Of a DNA stretch of 64,000 nt, positions 7,941 through 17,414 are shown piece after piece. The notes beneath the pieces were generated by a model. It made no database searches. It saw only the letters and a program-made list of their open reading frames with translations, and was not told the DNA's origin. Made by a program: the position numbers and the translations under genes. Each line of letters begins with the position of its first letter. The first letter of the stretch is position 1. Location of the stretch: assembly GCF_000422985.1 (NCBI RefSeq), contig NZ_AUHC01000005.1, positions 62,001 through 126,000 of the forward strand, written 5' to 3'. This DNA comes from Erythrobacter cryptus DSM 12079 (lineage in GTDB: Bacteria; Pseudomonadota; Alphaproteobacteria; Sphingomonadales; Sphingomonadaceae).

Positions 7941-8216
7941 ATGTCCATTGCCGAGGAAATGCACGCGCTCCTCACCGCCGCCTTTGCCCCCACCCGGCTC
8001 GAGATCGTCAATGACAGCGCCCGTCACCGCGGCCATGCGGGGGATGATGGTTCGGGCGAATCGCACTTCACCATCCTTATCGAGGCCGAGGCCTTTGCCA
8101 CGATGAACCGCCTTGCCCGCCAGCGCGCGGTGATCGCCGCGCTTGGCGATATCGTGGGTGAGCGGGTGCACGCCGTGGCGATCAGGGCGAGCGCGCCCGG
8201 AGCGTCTCCCGCATGA
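7941..8216 (+). CDS. bolA: BolA family protein
   Basis: A 91-residue protein with the BolA fold: an N-terminal helix (MSIAEEMHALLTAAF), RLEIVNDSARHRGHAG (the loop holding the Fe-S-related His), ESHFTILIEAEAF, and the helix-turn block RQRAVIAALGDIVGERVHAVAI. BolA proteins partner with monothiol glutaredoxins in iron-sulfur handling and also act as stress regulators. It overlaps the Nudix gene start by 4 bp (ATGA) and is divergent from the J-domain gene, a neighbourhood common in Alphaproteobacteria. Which BolA subtype it is cannot be settled by eye. Confidence 0.92.
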   Translation: MSIAEEMHALLTAAFAPTRLEIVNDSARHRGHAGDDGSGESHFTILIEAEAFATMNRLARQRAVIAALGDIVGERVHAVAIRASAPGASPA

Positions 8217-8668
8217 GCGCGCCGGGCCAGGCGCTGCGCCTGCGCCGGGCGGCGCGGATCATCGTGCTCGACCGCGAGGCGCGCACGCTGATGTTCCGCT
8301 TCGACGTGCCGGGCCGGGCGCCCTTCTGGGTCACCGCGGGGGGCGAATGCGAGCCGCAGGAGAGCTTTGCCGAGGCGGCGCGGCGCGAATTGTTCGAGGA
8401 GACCGGCATTCGCGCCGATCCCGGCCCCGAGATCGCCCGCCTCACCCCACAATTCGTCACCGTCGAAGGCGAGCCGGTGCAGGCCGACGAGCGCTATTTC
8501 CTCGTGCGGGTCGATCATCCGGTGATCGACACCCGCCGCCACACCGCGCTCGAACAGCAGGTGATGACCAGCCACCGGTGGTTCACCCTCACCGAATTGG
8601 CCGATTGGCCCGAGGCGGTGTTCCCGCAGGAACTTGCCGCGATCATCCGGTCGCAAATCGCAACCTGA
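8213..8668 (+). CDS. Nudix hydrolase
   Basis: A 151-residue Nudix-fold hydrolase of nucleoside-diphosphate-linked compounds. The complete Nudix box is present near residues 43-65 in the form G-x5-E-x7-R-E-L-x-E-E-x-G-I (begins GECEPQE, ends RRELFEETGI), so the metal-binding Glu residues are intact. The C-terminal block SHRWFTLTELADWPE is usual for the RppH/ADP-ribose-type subgroup. The substrate is unknown. It is translationally coupled to bolA through a 4-bp overlap. Confidence 0.9.
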   Translation: MSAPGQALRLRRAARIIVLDREARTLMFRFDVPGRAPFWVTAGGECEPQESFAEAARRELFEETGIRADPGPEIARLTPQFVTVEGEPVQADERYFLVRVDHPVIDTRRHTALEQQVMTSHRWFTLTELADWPEAVFPQELAAIIRSQIAT

Positions 8669-8721
8669 TTGCGCGGCGCGCGCGCTGCGGCTAGTCCTCG
8701 ACACCGAGAAGGGAGAGAGGG

Positions 8722-9534
8722 ATGGATTTCACGGGCAAGGTGGCGTGGATCACCGGCGCCTCCTCGGGGATCGGCGCCGCCTTGGCGCGCGAACTGGCGG
8801 CGCGCGGGGCCAGGGTGGTGCTTTCGGGTCGCGATGCCGCGCGGCTCGAGGCGGTGGCCGCCAAATGCGGGCAGGCGCTGGTCTTGCCTTTCGACGTGCG
8901 CGATGAATCCGCGCTTGCCGAGGCCACGTCCCGCGCGATCGGCTGGCAGGGCGGCGTTGATCTTGCCATCGCCAATGCCGGGATTTCCCAGCGCAGCCGG
9001 GCGCTTGGCACAGCAATGGAGGTCTATCGCACCATCATCGAGGTCGATCTCATTGCCCAGATCGCCTTTGCCCAGGGGCTGATCGGGCACATGGCCGCGC
9101 GCGGATCGGGCGCGCTTGTCTTCATCTCCTCGATCGCGGGCAAGGTGGGGGTGCCGATGCGCACCGCCTATTGCGCCGCCAAGTTCGGCCTTGCCGGCTA
9201 TGCCGATGCGCTGCGCGCCGAGCTGTCGATCAATGGTGTGGCGGTCCACACCATCTATCCCGGTTCGGTCGCCACCAATGTCTCGCGCAATGCGCTCACT
9301 GGCGAGGGCCGCGCGCGCGGTCGCAGCGACAAGGCGATCGACAACGGCATTCCCGCCGAGGTGGCGGCCGCTGCGATGCTCGATGCCATCGCGCGGGGCG
9401 AGCGCGAGGTCATCATCGCCGAGGGCGCCGAGAAGGCCATGGGCGAAGCGCGCCGCACCCCCGATGCGCTGTTCGATCAGGTCGCGGCCATGGTCGCAAG
9501 CGGATATATGGACAAGCTGGAGGCAGCCGAATGA
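8722..9534 (+). CDS. Short-chain dehydrogenase/reductase
   Basis: A 270-residue classical SDR. The cofactor loop is TGASSGIG near residue 11 and the NAG motif is in IANAGIS. The catalytic Ser lies in FISSIAG and the Tyr-Lys pair in YCAAK near residue 154. GRDAARL after strand 2 suggests NADP(H) rather than NAD(H). IYPGSVATN marks the substrate-side P-G motif. A good ribosome-binding site (GGGAGAGAGGG) ends about 5 bp before the start. It overlaps the epoxide-hydrolase-like gene by 4 bp, so the two probably act on the same lipophilic substrate; the substrate itself is not evident. Confidence 0.92.
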   Translation: MDFTGKVAWITGASSGIGAALARELAARGARVVLSGRDAARLEAVAAKCGQALVLPFDVRDESALAEATSRAIGWQGGVDLAIANAGISQRSRALGTAMEVYRTIIEVDLIAQIAFAQGLIGHMAARGSGALVFISSIAGKVGVPMRTAYCAAKFGLAGYADALRAELSINGVAVHTIYPGSVATNVSRNALTGEGRARGRSDKAIDNGIPAEVAAAAMLDAIARGEREVIIAEGAEKAMGEARRTPDALFDQVAAMVASGYMDKLEAAE

Positions 9535-10427
9535 GCGGGTTCGACTTGAAGCGGGTGCAACTGCCCAATGGCATCAGTCTCGATATCGTCGACGAGGGCC
9601 CGGCAGAGGCCCCGGCGCTGATCTTCCTGCACGGCTTTCCCGAAAGCCACCGCACCTGGCGCCACCAGATCCGCCATTTTTCCGATCGCTTCCGCTGCAT
9701 CGCTCCCGACCAGCGCGGCTATCGCGGCTCGTCCAAGCCGCAGGAGGTGAGCGCCTACACCCCCGACAAGCTGATCGGCGATGTCTTCCTGCTCGCCGAC
9801 GTGCTGGGAATCGCGCAATTCACCATCGTCGGGCATGATTGGGGCGGCGCGATCGCCTGGGGCGTGGCGCTGGCTGGGCAGCACGCCCGCGTCACCCGCG
9901 CAGTGATCGCCAATGCCCCGCATCCGGCGATCTTCCAGAAGCTCCTCTATCTCAATCCCGTCCAGCGGGCCGCGAGCCAATATATCCGCGGCTTTCGCGA
10001 TCCGGCCAATGATGCGCTGGTCAAGGAACATGGCCTTACCGGCCTGTTGCTCAAGGAAGTCAAATGGGACCGCCCGAGCGCGATGGAACCCGAGGAGCGC
10101 GACGCCCTGCTGCGCGACTGGCAGAACCGCGATGCCGCCTTCGGGATGCTCAACTATTACCGCGCGAGCCCGATCGATGTGCCGCCGATGGACGCGCCCT
10201 TTGCCCTTCCCGAAGGCTGGACGCCCCCCACCCTGCCCAAGCTCACCATTCCGACGCTGGTGATCTGGGCCATGGACGATCTCGCCCTGCCGCCTGAGAA
10301 CCTTGAAGGGCTGGAGGAGATCATCGACCCGCTCACCATCGTGCGCGTGCCCGATTGCGGGCATTTCGTGCCGTGGGAAGCGCCAGAGGCGGTCAATGCG
10401 GCGATGGAGGCGTTTCTGGCGCGCTAA
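9531..10427 (+). CDS. Alpha/beta hydrolase, epoxide-hydrolase-like
   Basis: A 298-residue alpha/beta-hydrolase. The oxyanion hole motif HGFPES near residue 33 and the nucleophile elbow GHDWGG (nucleophile Asp near residue 102) are those of epoxide hydrolases and haloalkane dehalogenases. The acid is probably the Asp in WAMDDLALP and the base is in [13 protein letters not shown] in the cap supplies a candidate ring-opening Tyr. Coupled to the upstream SDR by an ATGA overlap. Its TAA overlaps the stop of the convergent DUF2332 gene (shared CTAA at 10424-10427), leaving no room for a terminator. Confidence 0.9.
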   Translation: MSGFDLKRVQLPNGISLDIVDEGPAEAPALIFLHGFPESHRTWRHQIRHFSDRFRCIAPDQRGYRGSSKPQEVSAYTPDKLIGDVFLLADVLGIAQFTIVGHDWGGAIAWGVALAGQHARVTRAVIANAPHPAIFQKLLYLNPVQRAASQYIRGFRDPANDALVKEHGLTGLLLKEVKWDRPSAMEPEERDALLRDWQNRDAAFGMLNYYRASPIDVPPMDAPFALPEGWTPPTLPKLTIPTLVIWAMDDLALPPENLEGLEEIIDPLTIVRVPDCGHFVPWEAPEAVNAAMEAFLAR

Positions 10428-11512
10428 ACTGCCAGCCACTCCACCCACGCGCCGTGGGGGTGCGCGTGGGCAAGCAGGTATTCCTCGCCATGACGCGCAG
10501 CGCCGTCCCACAAGCGCACGCGCAGTTCGTGGCGGAAGGTCGACGGGTCGGTCTCGAGCGCGATCCAGCCGATGGGCATTGCGGGTGTAGCCGCGGCACC
10601 CGCCGCCTCCATGGCAACGGTGATGCGGCTTTGCGTGGCGGCGGGCATGTATTGCCACATGATCGAATGGAACATGACCCGTGCTGTCCCCGGCTGACGG
10701 GGTCGGGCGAGCATGTCGGCGGCAAAGTCCCCGGCGTCAGCGGCGACCAGATCCGGCGGCTGCCGGGCCGCCAGCGCCATTGCAGCGTCGATCCGCGCCA
10801 TGCGCTCCACGGCATCAGGCCAGACAAAGGCCTTGAGACGCAGCGCCGCCTCGGGGTCAGCGAGGTTGATGGGCGCAATGTCGCAGCCCTTCACCGAGGC
10901 AATCGCAAACCCGGCGGGCGGCGGTGGCGGCGCTGCCCCGCGCCATTCGGGCACGATCCGCATTGGCGAGTCTTCCGGCCCGGCATCGGTATCGCCAAAC
11001 CGGAAGAAGTAGCGGTCGATCATGGTATTGACCCCGGCGCTCGCCCCGATCTCGAACACGTCAAAGCGCGGCGCGCGCACGCGCTGGGCCAGCCACAACA
11101 GCCCCGCCATGATACTGGCCGCGCGGCCCGCCTCGTTGGTTTGCGGCGGACCATCAAGCCACTTTCGCAGCCGCGCATCGAACCTGTGCACCAGATCGAG
11201 CACCAGAGCATTCACCACCGCCTGATCGGTGATTTCGCCCGAATAGACCTGCGCCAGCCGCGTGTCCGCACCGGTCAGCACCAGATGGTGCAGCCCGCCC
11301 GCGATCCGCAAGGGCATCGCGTCCTTCAGCGTCAGACCCGTCCAGTTCGCCATCCGCCTTCCAGTGGCCGTGTCGCTGGCGCGCACACCGGCCAGTGCCC
11401 GGATCACCCGCGCCGTGGCGGGCGCACCGTTTTCCTCGGCATGGCGGGCCTGCCATTCGAGCGCGGCGGTAAAGCTTTCGAGACCCATGATTCCCGCCGC
11501 GTTCGCCGCCAT
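10424..11512 (-). CDS. DUF2332 family protein
   Basis: A 362-residue cytosolic protein of the DUF2332 family, whose function is not established. Recognisable parts are the opening [18 protein letters not shown], the central [11 protein letters not shown] (a Rossmann-like Gly loop resembling SAM-dependent methyltransferases), [25 protein letters not shown], and FHSIMWQYM near the end. ATG 11512 is chosen over ATG 11518 because AAGGG lies at a proper distance only from the former. Only about 45 bp separate its start from divergent hisG, so the two promoters must overlap. Confidence 0.8.
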   Translation of the reverse strand: MAANAAGIMGLESFTAALEWQARHAEENGAPATARVIRALAGVRASDTATGRRMANWTGLTLKDAMPLRIAGGLHHLVLTGADTRLAQVYSGEITDQAVVNALVLDLVHRFDARLRKWLDGPPQTNEAGRAASIMAGLLWLAQRVRAPRFDVFEIGASAGVNTMIDRYFFRFGDTDAGPEDSPMRIVPEWRGAAPPPPPAGFAIASVKGCDIAPINLADPEAALRLKAFVWPDAVERMARIDAAMALAARQPPDLVAADAGDFAADMLARPRQPGTARVMFHSIMWQYMPAATQSRITVAMEAAGAAATPAMPIGWIALETDPSTFRHELRVRLWDGAARHGEEYLLAHAHPHGAWVEWLAV

Positions 11513-11557
11513 GACCATTGCCCTTTCGCCCGCTCGCCCCTAAGTGCGCCCCCGATC

Positions 11558-12247
11558 ATGATCAGCACCGGCCTTCCCGACAATCCCGCACAGCTCACCT
11601 TCGCTGTGCCCAAGGGGCGCATTCTTGATGAAGCGCTTCCGGTGATGGCGCGTGCCGGGGTGGAGCCGGAAGCCGCATTCCGCGATCCGCACAGCCGCGC
11701 GCTCGCCTTTGCTTGCCTTCGCCCCGACATGCGCCTCATCCGCGTGCGCGCCTTTGATGTTGCCACCTTCGTGGCCCACGGCGCGGCGCAGGCGGGCATC
11801 GTCGGCTCGGACGTGATCGAGGAGTTCGATTATGCCGATCTTTATGCCCCGGTGGATCTCGGCATTGGCCTGTGCCGCCTCTCGGTGGCGCGCCCTGCAG
11901 CCGACGGGGCCGCGCCGGAAGGGGTAAGCCACCTCAGGGTGGCGACCAAATATCCCAATCTCACCCGCCGCCATTTCGCCGCTGCCGGGGTGCAGGCCGA
12001 ATGCGTCAAGCTCAACGGGGCTATGGAACTGGCGCCCTCGCTCGGGCTGGCGCGCCAGATCGTCGATCTGGTCTCGACCGGGCGCACCCTTGCCGAAAAC
12101 GGCCTCGTCGAAGCCGAGGTGATCCTCCAGGTCTCGGCCCGGCTGATCGTCAACCGCACGGCATTGAAGACCGATCCGCGCATTGCCGAACTGGTCAACG
12201 CCTTCCGCCGCGAGGCCGAGGCGCGCGCGCTGGAGGTGGCGGCATGA
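11558..12247 (+). CDS. hisG: ATP phosphoribosyltransferase, short form
   Basis: First step of histidine synthesis (ATP + PRPP to phosphoribosyl-ATP). The product is 229 residues from ATG 11558. Seen: the N-terminal [41 protein letters not shown], and the PRPP-binding block [14 protein letters not shown] near residues 168-181. It lacks the C-terminal regulatory domain of the long form, so by family knowledge it needs a HisZ partner, which is not encoded in this window. Its stop overlaps hisD (ATGA). Confidence 0.95.
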   Translation: MISTGLPDNPAQLTFAVPKGRILDEALPVMARAGVEPEAAFRDPHSRALAFACLRPDMRLIRVRAFDVATFVAHGAAQAGIVGSDVIEEFDYADLYAPVDLGIGLCRLSVARPAADGAAPEGVSHLRVATKYPNLTRRHFAAAGVQAECVKLNGAMELAPSLGLARQIVDLVSTGRTLAENGLVEAEVILQVSARLIVNRTALKTDPRIAELVNAFRREAEARALEVAA

Positions 12248-13539
12248 TGGCCATGCTTGCGACCACCCAGAGCGATTTCGAGGCGCGCTTCCAGCGCATC
12301 GTCGAGGCGCGGCGCGAGGCTGACAGCGAGGTTGCCGGCCAGGTCGCCGATATCCTGCGCACCGTCCGCCTGCGTGGGGATGCGGCGCTGGTCGAATATA
12401 CCCAGCGTTTTGATGGCTATGCCCTGGCTGACGAGGCCGATTGGCAGATCCCGCAGGCGGCCTGCGAAGCGGCCTATCAGGCGCTTGCGCCCGATTTGCG
12501 CGCAGCGCTCGAACTCGCCGCTCGCCGCATCCGCGCCTATCACGAGGCCCAATTACCGCAGAACCGCGATTTCGTGGATGAGGCGGGAGTGCGGCTTGGG
12601 GCGATCTGGCGCCCGGTCGATGCCGCCGGGCTTTATGTGCCGGGCGGACGGGCGGCCTATCCCTCATCGCTGCTGATGAACGCGATTCCTGCCCGGGTGG
12701 CCGGGGTCAAGCGGCTCGCGATCGTCACCCCCACCCCCAAGGGCCAGGCCAATCCGCTGGTGCTCGCCGCCGCGCATATCGCCGGGGTGGACGAGATCTG
12801 GCGCATCGGCGGCGCCCAGGCGGTGGCAGCGCTCGCCTATGGCACGCAGCGCATCCGTGCCGTCGATGTCATCACCGGCCCGGGCAATGCCTGGGTGGCC
12901 GAGGCCAAGCGCCAGCTTTACGGCGTCGTCGGCATCGACATGGTTGCTGGCCCATCAGAAATCCTGGTGATCGCCGATGGCAGGAATGATCCCGACTGGA
13001 TCGCTGCCGATCTCCTCAGCCAGGCCGAGCACGATCCCACCTCGCAGTCGATCCTGATCACCGATGATGAAACCTTCGCCCGCCAGGTCGAGGACTGCAT
13101 CGACCTGCAGATCGGCCAGCTCGCCACTGCCCGCACCGCCCGGGCCAGCTGGGATGCGCATGGGGTGATCATCATCGTCGAAGACCTGCTGCGCGAGGCG
13201 CCCGAACTTGCCAACCGCCTCGCCGCCGAACATGTCGAGATCGCGCTCGACGATCCCGAGCCTTACCTCCATGCAATCCGCCATGCCGGCAGCGTGTTTC
13301 TCGGGCGGATGACGCCGGAGGCGGTGGGCGATTATGTCGCCGGGCCCAACCATGTGCTGCCCACCGGGCGGCGCGCGCGCTTTTCGAGCGGGCTTTCGGT
13401 GCTCGATTTCATGAAGCGCACCAGCTTTCTCGGGCTTGATGAGGCCGCCTTCGCCGCGATCGGCCCGGCGGCTGCCACCCTTGCCCATGCCGAGGGCCTG
13501 CCCGCCCACGCGCGCTCGGTGGAGCTCAGGCGCCGATGA
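12244..13539 (+). CDS. hisD: Histidinol dehydrogenase
   Basis: Final two oxidations of histidine synthesis (histidinol to histidine), zinc- and NAD-dependent. The product is 431 residues. Motifs: [56 protein letters not shown], and the zinc/catalytic blocks [13 protein letters not shown] (Gln and His near 259-262), [10 protein letters not shown] and [13 protein letters not shown]. Length is standard. It is coupled by 4-bp overlaps to both hisG and nusB, so these three form one transcription unit; the other his genes must be elsewhere. Confidence 0.97.
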   Translation: MMAMLATTQSDFEARFQRIVEARREADSEVAGQVADILRTVRLRGDAALVEYTQRFDGYALADEADWQIPQAACEAAYQALAPDLRAALELAARRIRAYHEAQLPQNRDFVDEAGVRLGAIWRPVDAAGLYVPGGRAAYPSSLLMNAIPARVAGVKRLAIVTPTPKGQANPLVLAAAHIAGVDEIWRIGGAQAVAALAYGTQRIRAVDVITGPGNAWVAEAKRQLYGVVGIDMVAGPSEILVIADGRNDPDWIAADLLSQAEHDPTSQSILITDDETFARQVEDCIDLQIGQLATARTARASWDAHGVIIIVEDLLREAPELANRLAAEHVEIALDDPEPYLHAIRHAGSVFLGRMTPEAVGDYVAGPNHVLPTGRRARFSSGLSVLDFMKRTSFLGLDEAAFAAIGPAAATLAHAEGLPAHARSVELRRR

Positions 13540-14006
13540 GCCAGCCAGCACGATCCAGGGCCCGCTCGGCGGCGCGGCTTGCCGCCGTCCAGGCGCTCTA
13601 TCAGCACGAGATGGAAGGCACGCCGCTTGCCCGCCTGCTCGACGAGTTTCACCAGCATCGCCTTGGCCGGGCGATCGATGACGAGGCCTTCGGCGATGCC
13701 GCCTATGCCGAGGCCGAGGTGCCCTTTTTCGACGATATCGTGCGCGGGGTGGCAGCCCGACGCGCGGAGATCGACGCGCTGCTTGGCCCCCGGCTCGCGG
13801 CCGGATGGAGCCTTGCCCGGCTCGACAAGACCATGCTCCAGGTGCTGCGCGCGGGCACCTATGAGCTTATCGCCCGGGCTGACGTGCCGGTGGCGGTGGC
13901 GATCAGCGAATATGTCGATGTGGCCAAGGCCTTCTTCGATGATGGCCAGGCGAAATTTGTGAACGGCATTCTCGATGCCGTGGCAAGGCAGGCGCGCTCC
14001 GGCTAA
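13536..14006 (+). CDS. nusB: Transcription antitermination factor NusB
   Basis: A 156-residue all-helical RNA-binding protein that, with NusE (S10), binds boxA RNA for rRNA antitermination. Recognisable: ARSAARLAAVQALYQHEM at the N-terminus, the conserved DKTMLQVLRAGTYEL and VAISEYVDVAKAFF toward the C-terminus, and FVNGILDAVA at the end. Overlaps hisD by 4 bp, and thiL follows after 10 bp. Linking nusB to thiL is common across Proteobacteria. Confidence 0.96.
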   Translation: MSQPARSRARSAARLAAVQALYQHEMEGTPLARLLDEFHQHRLGRAIDDEAFGDAAYAEAEVPFFDDIVRGVAARRAEIDALLGPRLAAGWSLARLDKTMLQVLRAGTYELIARADVPVAVAISEYVDVAKAFFDDGQAKFVNGILDAVARQARSG

Positions 14007-14016
14007 GCCATAGCCG

Positions 14017-14880
14017 ATGGCCATGAACGAAGCCGAATTCATCGCCGCGCTGCGGCGGATGCCGCTGCACCCCGGTGCGCGCCGGCTCGAGGATGATTGC
14101 GCGCTCATCACCATTGGTTCGCAAACCCTGGTGATCAATCACGAGATGATGGCCGAGGACACCCATTTCCGCCCCGAGGCCGATCCTGCCGATGTTGCCT
14201 GGAAGCTGGTTGCCACCAACCTTTCAGATCTTGCCGCCAAGGGGGCAGAGCCGGTGGGGGTGCTGCTTGGCCATGCGCTTGGGCGCGATGATGCGCGCTT
14301 CCTTCTGGGCCTTGGCCAGGCGCTCGAGGCCTTTGCCGTCCCCCTGCTCGGCGGCGATACGGTGGCAGCGACGGGGGCAAGCACCTACGCGATGACCGCG
14401 ATCGGCCGCGCCACCCACCTTCCGGTGCCCGCGCGCCGGGGTGCGGCAGTGGGCGATGCGATTTTCGTCACCGGCCCGCTTGGCCGGGCGATGCTCGGCT
14501 TTGAAGGCGTGGCCGAGCACCGCGAGGCCTTCAACCGCCCTTCCCCGCGCCTTGCCGAGGGGTTGGCGCTTGCCCCCCATGTCACGGCGATGATGGATAT
14601 TTCCGACGGGCTGCTCATCGATTGCTGGCGCATGGCCGAGGCCAGCCGCGTCACCTTTGCGCTCGAGGGCGAGGCCATCCCCGTCGCCGATCCGGCCCGG
14701 CGCGATGCCTGCATCCGCTGGGGCGATGATTATGAACTGCTCTTCACCGCCCCGCCCGCTGCCGCGCTGCCCGTGGCAGCCCATGCGATCGGCCGGGTGA
14801 TCCAGCCGGGCGCCAGCCCGCTGCAACTGGACGGGGCGATCCTCACCGATCCTGCCGGGCTTGGCTACCAGCACGGCTGA
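14017..14880 (+). CDS. thiL: Thiamine-monophosphate kinase
   Basis: ATP-dependent last step to thiamine diphosphate. 287 residues, PurM-like fold. Seen: LEDDCALITIGSQTLVINHEMMAEDTHF split over the N-terminal metal-binding region (DDCA; EDTHF), NLSDLAAKGAEPVGVLL, LLGGDTVAATG, FVTGPLGRAMLG, MMDISDGLLIDCWRMAE and WGDDYELLFTAP. All acidic metal-binding residues appear present. ATG 14017 is used; ATG 14023 two codons later is equally possible. Confidence 0.96.
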   Translation: MAMNEAEFIAALRRMPLHPGARRLEDDCALITIGSQTLVINHEMMAEDTHFRPEADPADVAWKLVATNLSDLAAKGAEPVGVLLGHALGRDDARFLLGLGQALEAFAVPLLGGDTVAATGASTYAMTAIGRATHLPVPARRGAAVGDAIFVTGPLGRAMLGFEGVAEHREAFNRPSPRLAEGLALAPHVTAMMDISDGLLIDCWRMAEASRVTFALEGEAIPVADPARRDACIRWGDDYELLFTAPPAAALPVAAHAIGRVIQPGASPLQLDGAILTDPAGLGYQHG

Positions 14881-15066
14881 AACGGGCCAGCGCCCTCTCA
14901 CCCCCTCACAAAAGCGCGCAAAACCCGCGCTCGGACCGCTTGCAGGCCATGCCGAGACTTGCCAGCCCTGCGCCAGCCCCTATGACTGCGGCCTCGCGCC
15001 CAGGGGATCACACGAGGCGCGCGTTTCTCCCACGGGAAACAGATCACAAACGAGAGGGGATAACTC

Positions 15067-17211
15067 GTGAATCTATTGCTCATTTCGATTGGGCTGGGGG
15101 TGCTGGCCGTGATCTACGGCATCATCACCAGTTCGCAGGTGCTCGGCGCCAGCGCCGGCAATGCGCGGATGCAGGAGATCGCCGCGGCGATCCAGGAAGG
15201 CGCCCAAGCCTATCTCAACCGCCAATATACCACGATCGCCATGGTCGGCGCGGTGGTGGCCGCGGTGGTGGCCTTTGCGCTCGGTGCCATTCCCGCGGCG
15301 GGCTTCATCGCCGGGGCGGTGCTTTCGGGCGTGGCCGGCTACATCGGCATGAACATCTCGGTGCGTGCCAATGTCCGCACCGCCGAAGCGGCGAGCAAGG
15401 GGCTGCAATCGGGCCTGACCCTCGCTTTCCGCGCCGGGGCGATCACCGGCCTGCTCGTGGCAGGCCTTGCGCTGCTGGCGATTGCGGTGTTCTTCTATGT
15501 GCTGGTCGGCCCGATGGGCATGAGCCCGTCCGAACGCAGCGTGGTCGATGGGCTGGTAGGGCTTGCCTTCGGCGCCTCGCTGATCTCGATCTTCGCGCGC
15601 CTTGGCGGGGGCATCTTCACCAAGGCGGCCGATGTCGGCGCTGACCTCGTCGGCAAGGTCGAAGCCGGCATTCCCGAGGACGATCCGAGGAACCCGGCGG
15701 TGATCGCCGACAATGTGGGCGACAATGTCGGTGACTGCGCCGGCATGGCCGCCGACCTGTTCGAAACCTATGTCGTCACGGTCGGCGCCACCATGGTGCT
15801 CACCGCGCTGCTGCTCACCCAACTGGGCGATCTGCTGCTGCCGCTGATGGCGCTGCCGCTGCTGATCGGGGGTGCCTGCATCGTCACCTCGATTCTCGGC
15901 ACCTATTTCGTGCGCCTCGGCGGGGGCACCAATGTGATGGGGGCGATGTACAAGGGCTTCATCGTCACCGCCATCACCTCGATCCCGCTGATCTGGTTCG
16001 CGGTGCAGTTTGCGCTCGGCGCGGCTGGCGTTGGCATGAACACGGTGATCAACCCTGATCAGGGTATGGTCGAGTTCACCGGGCGGGCGCTGTTCTATTG
16101 CGCGCTGCTGGGGCTTGCCATCACCGGCCTCATCATCTGGATCACCGAATATTACACCGGCACCAAGTTCCGCCCGGTGCGCTCGATCGCCAAGGCCTCG
16201 GAAACCGGCCACGGCACCAACGTCATCCAGGGCCTCGCCATCAGTCTCGAGGCGACCGCGCTGCCGACGGTGGTGATCGCCGGCGGGATCATCATCGCCT
16301 ACCAGCTCGCCGGGCTCATCGGCATTGCCTATGCCGCCACCGCGATGCTGGCGCTCGCCGGCATGGTGGTCGCGCTCGATGCCTATGGCCCGGTCACCGA
16401 CAATGCCGGCGGGATCGCCGAGATGTCGGGGCTTGACGACAGCGTGCGCGACAAGACCGACCTGCTTGATGCGGTGGGCAACACCACCAAGGCGGTGACC
16501 AAGGGCTATGCGATCGGCTCGGCGGGCCTCGGCGCGCTGGTGCTGTTTGCCGCCTTCACCACCGACCTTTCGGTGTTCTTCCCCGGCCTTCGAGACGGTG
16601 ACCTCGTGAACGGCGAGGTCTCCTTCAGCCTTGAAAACCCCTATGTCATCGTCGGCCTGTTCCTCGGTGCGCTGCTGCCCTACCTGTTCGGGGCGATGGG
16701 CATGACCGCGGTGGGCCGCGCGGCGGGCGATGTGGTGATCGATGTGCGCGAACAATTCGCCAATGATCCCGGGATCATGGCAGGCACCTCGAAGCCCAAT
16801 TACGCCAAGACCGTGGACCTCGTTACCAAGGCGGCGATCAAGGAGATGATCATCCCCTCGCTGCTGCCGGTGCTCGCGCCCGTGGTGGTCTATTTCGTCA
16901 TCACCGCGATTGCGGGCCAGGCCAATGGCTTTGCCGCGCTCGGCGCGTTGCTGCTCGGCGTGATCGTCGGCGGGCTGTTTGTCGCCCTCTCGATGACCGC
17001 GGGCGGCGGCGCCTGGGACAATGCCAAGAAGTATATCGAGGACGGCAACCATGGCGGCAAGGGCTCTGAAGCCCACAAGGCCGCGGTGACGGGCGATACG
17101 GTCGGCGATCCCTACAAGGACACCGCCGGCCCGGCGGTGAACCCGATGATCAAGATCACCAACATCGTCGCGCTGTTGCTGCTCGCCGCCCTCGCCCACG
17201 CTGCCGCGTGA
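15067..17211 (+). CDS. hppA: Membrane-bound H+-translocating pyrophosphatase, K+-independent type
   Basis: Pumps protons using pyrophosphate hydrolysis. 714 residues, about 16 membrane segments. Starts at GTG 15067 behind the strong ribosome-binding site GAGAGGGGA. Catalytic loops are intact: [20 protein letters not shown] near residue 190, then [18 protein letters not shown], and the C-terminal [19 protein letters not shown]. The stretch [10 protein letters not shown] has Lys where K+-dependent enzymes have Ala, marking the K+-independent class. It is preceded by a 186-bp gap after thiL and followed by a hairpin terminator. Confidence 0.97.
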   Translation: MNLLLISIGLGVLAVIYGIITSSQVLGASAGNARMQEIAAAIQEGAQAYLNRQYTTIAMVGAVVAAVVAFALGAIPAAGFIAGAVLSGVAGYIGMNISVRANVRTAEAASKGLQSGLTLAFRAGAITGLLVAGLALLAIAVFFYVLVGPMGMSPSERSVVDGLVGLAFGASLISIFARLGGGIFTKAADVGADLVGKVEAGIPEDDPRNPAVIADNVGDNVGDCAGMAADLFETYVVTVGATMVLTALLLTQLGDLLLPLMALPLLIGGACIVTSILGTYFVRLGGGTNVMGAMYKGFIVTAITSIPLIWFAVQFALGAAGVGMNTVINPDQGMVEFTGRALFYCALLGLAITGLIIWITEYYTGTKFRPVRSIAKASETGHGTNVIQGLAISLEATALPTVVIAGGIIIAYQLAGLIGIAYAATAMLALAGMVVALDAYGPVTDNAGGIAEMSGLDDSVRDKTDLLDAVGNTTKAVTKGYAIGSAGLGALVLFAAFTTDLSVFFPGLRDGDLVNGEVSFSLENPYVIVGLFLGALLPYLFGAMGMTAVGRAAGDVVIDVREQFANDPGIMAGTSKPNYAKTVDLVTKAAIKEMIIPSLLPVLAPVVVYFVITAIAGQANGFAALGALLLGVIVGGLFVALSMTAGGGAWDNAKKYIEDGNHGGKGSEAHKAAVTGDTVGDPYKDTAGPAVNPMIKITNIVALLLLAALAHAAA

Positions 17212-17260
17212 CCGAGGCTGGGGCGCTCACCTAGCCAAGCGGCAGGGCCGCCCAAGACTG

Positions 17261-17288
17261 ACCCCGTCGGGAGCGATCCCGGCGGGGT
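17261..17288 (+). terminator. Hairpin terminator after hppA
   Basis: A 12-bp stem (one G-U pair) formed by 17261-17272 and 17277-17288, closed by the tetraloop GCGA (a GNRA loop). It lies 50 bp after the hppA stop. The following TTCATCTTT is only a weak T-tract, so it may need help or act mainly as a 3'-end stabiliser. Confidence 0.7.
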
Positions 17289-17414
17289 TCATCTTTGCCA
17301 GCTTGCCTGTCCGGCAATCGAACATGGGGGATGCGCGCTGAGGCTTTCTTAATCGGCCTGTGGCACAAGCCTGCGTGAATTTGCAGAAGCGCTGCAGCAG
17401 GCGGGGTGACAGGC

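Noticed and set aside
15073..17199. Open frame of about 700 codons antisense to hppA
   Set aside because: High G+C makes stops rare in the antisense frame; the translation is rich in His, Arg, Gly and Asp with no family motifs, while hppA on the other strand is complete.
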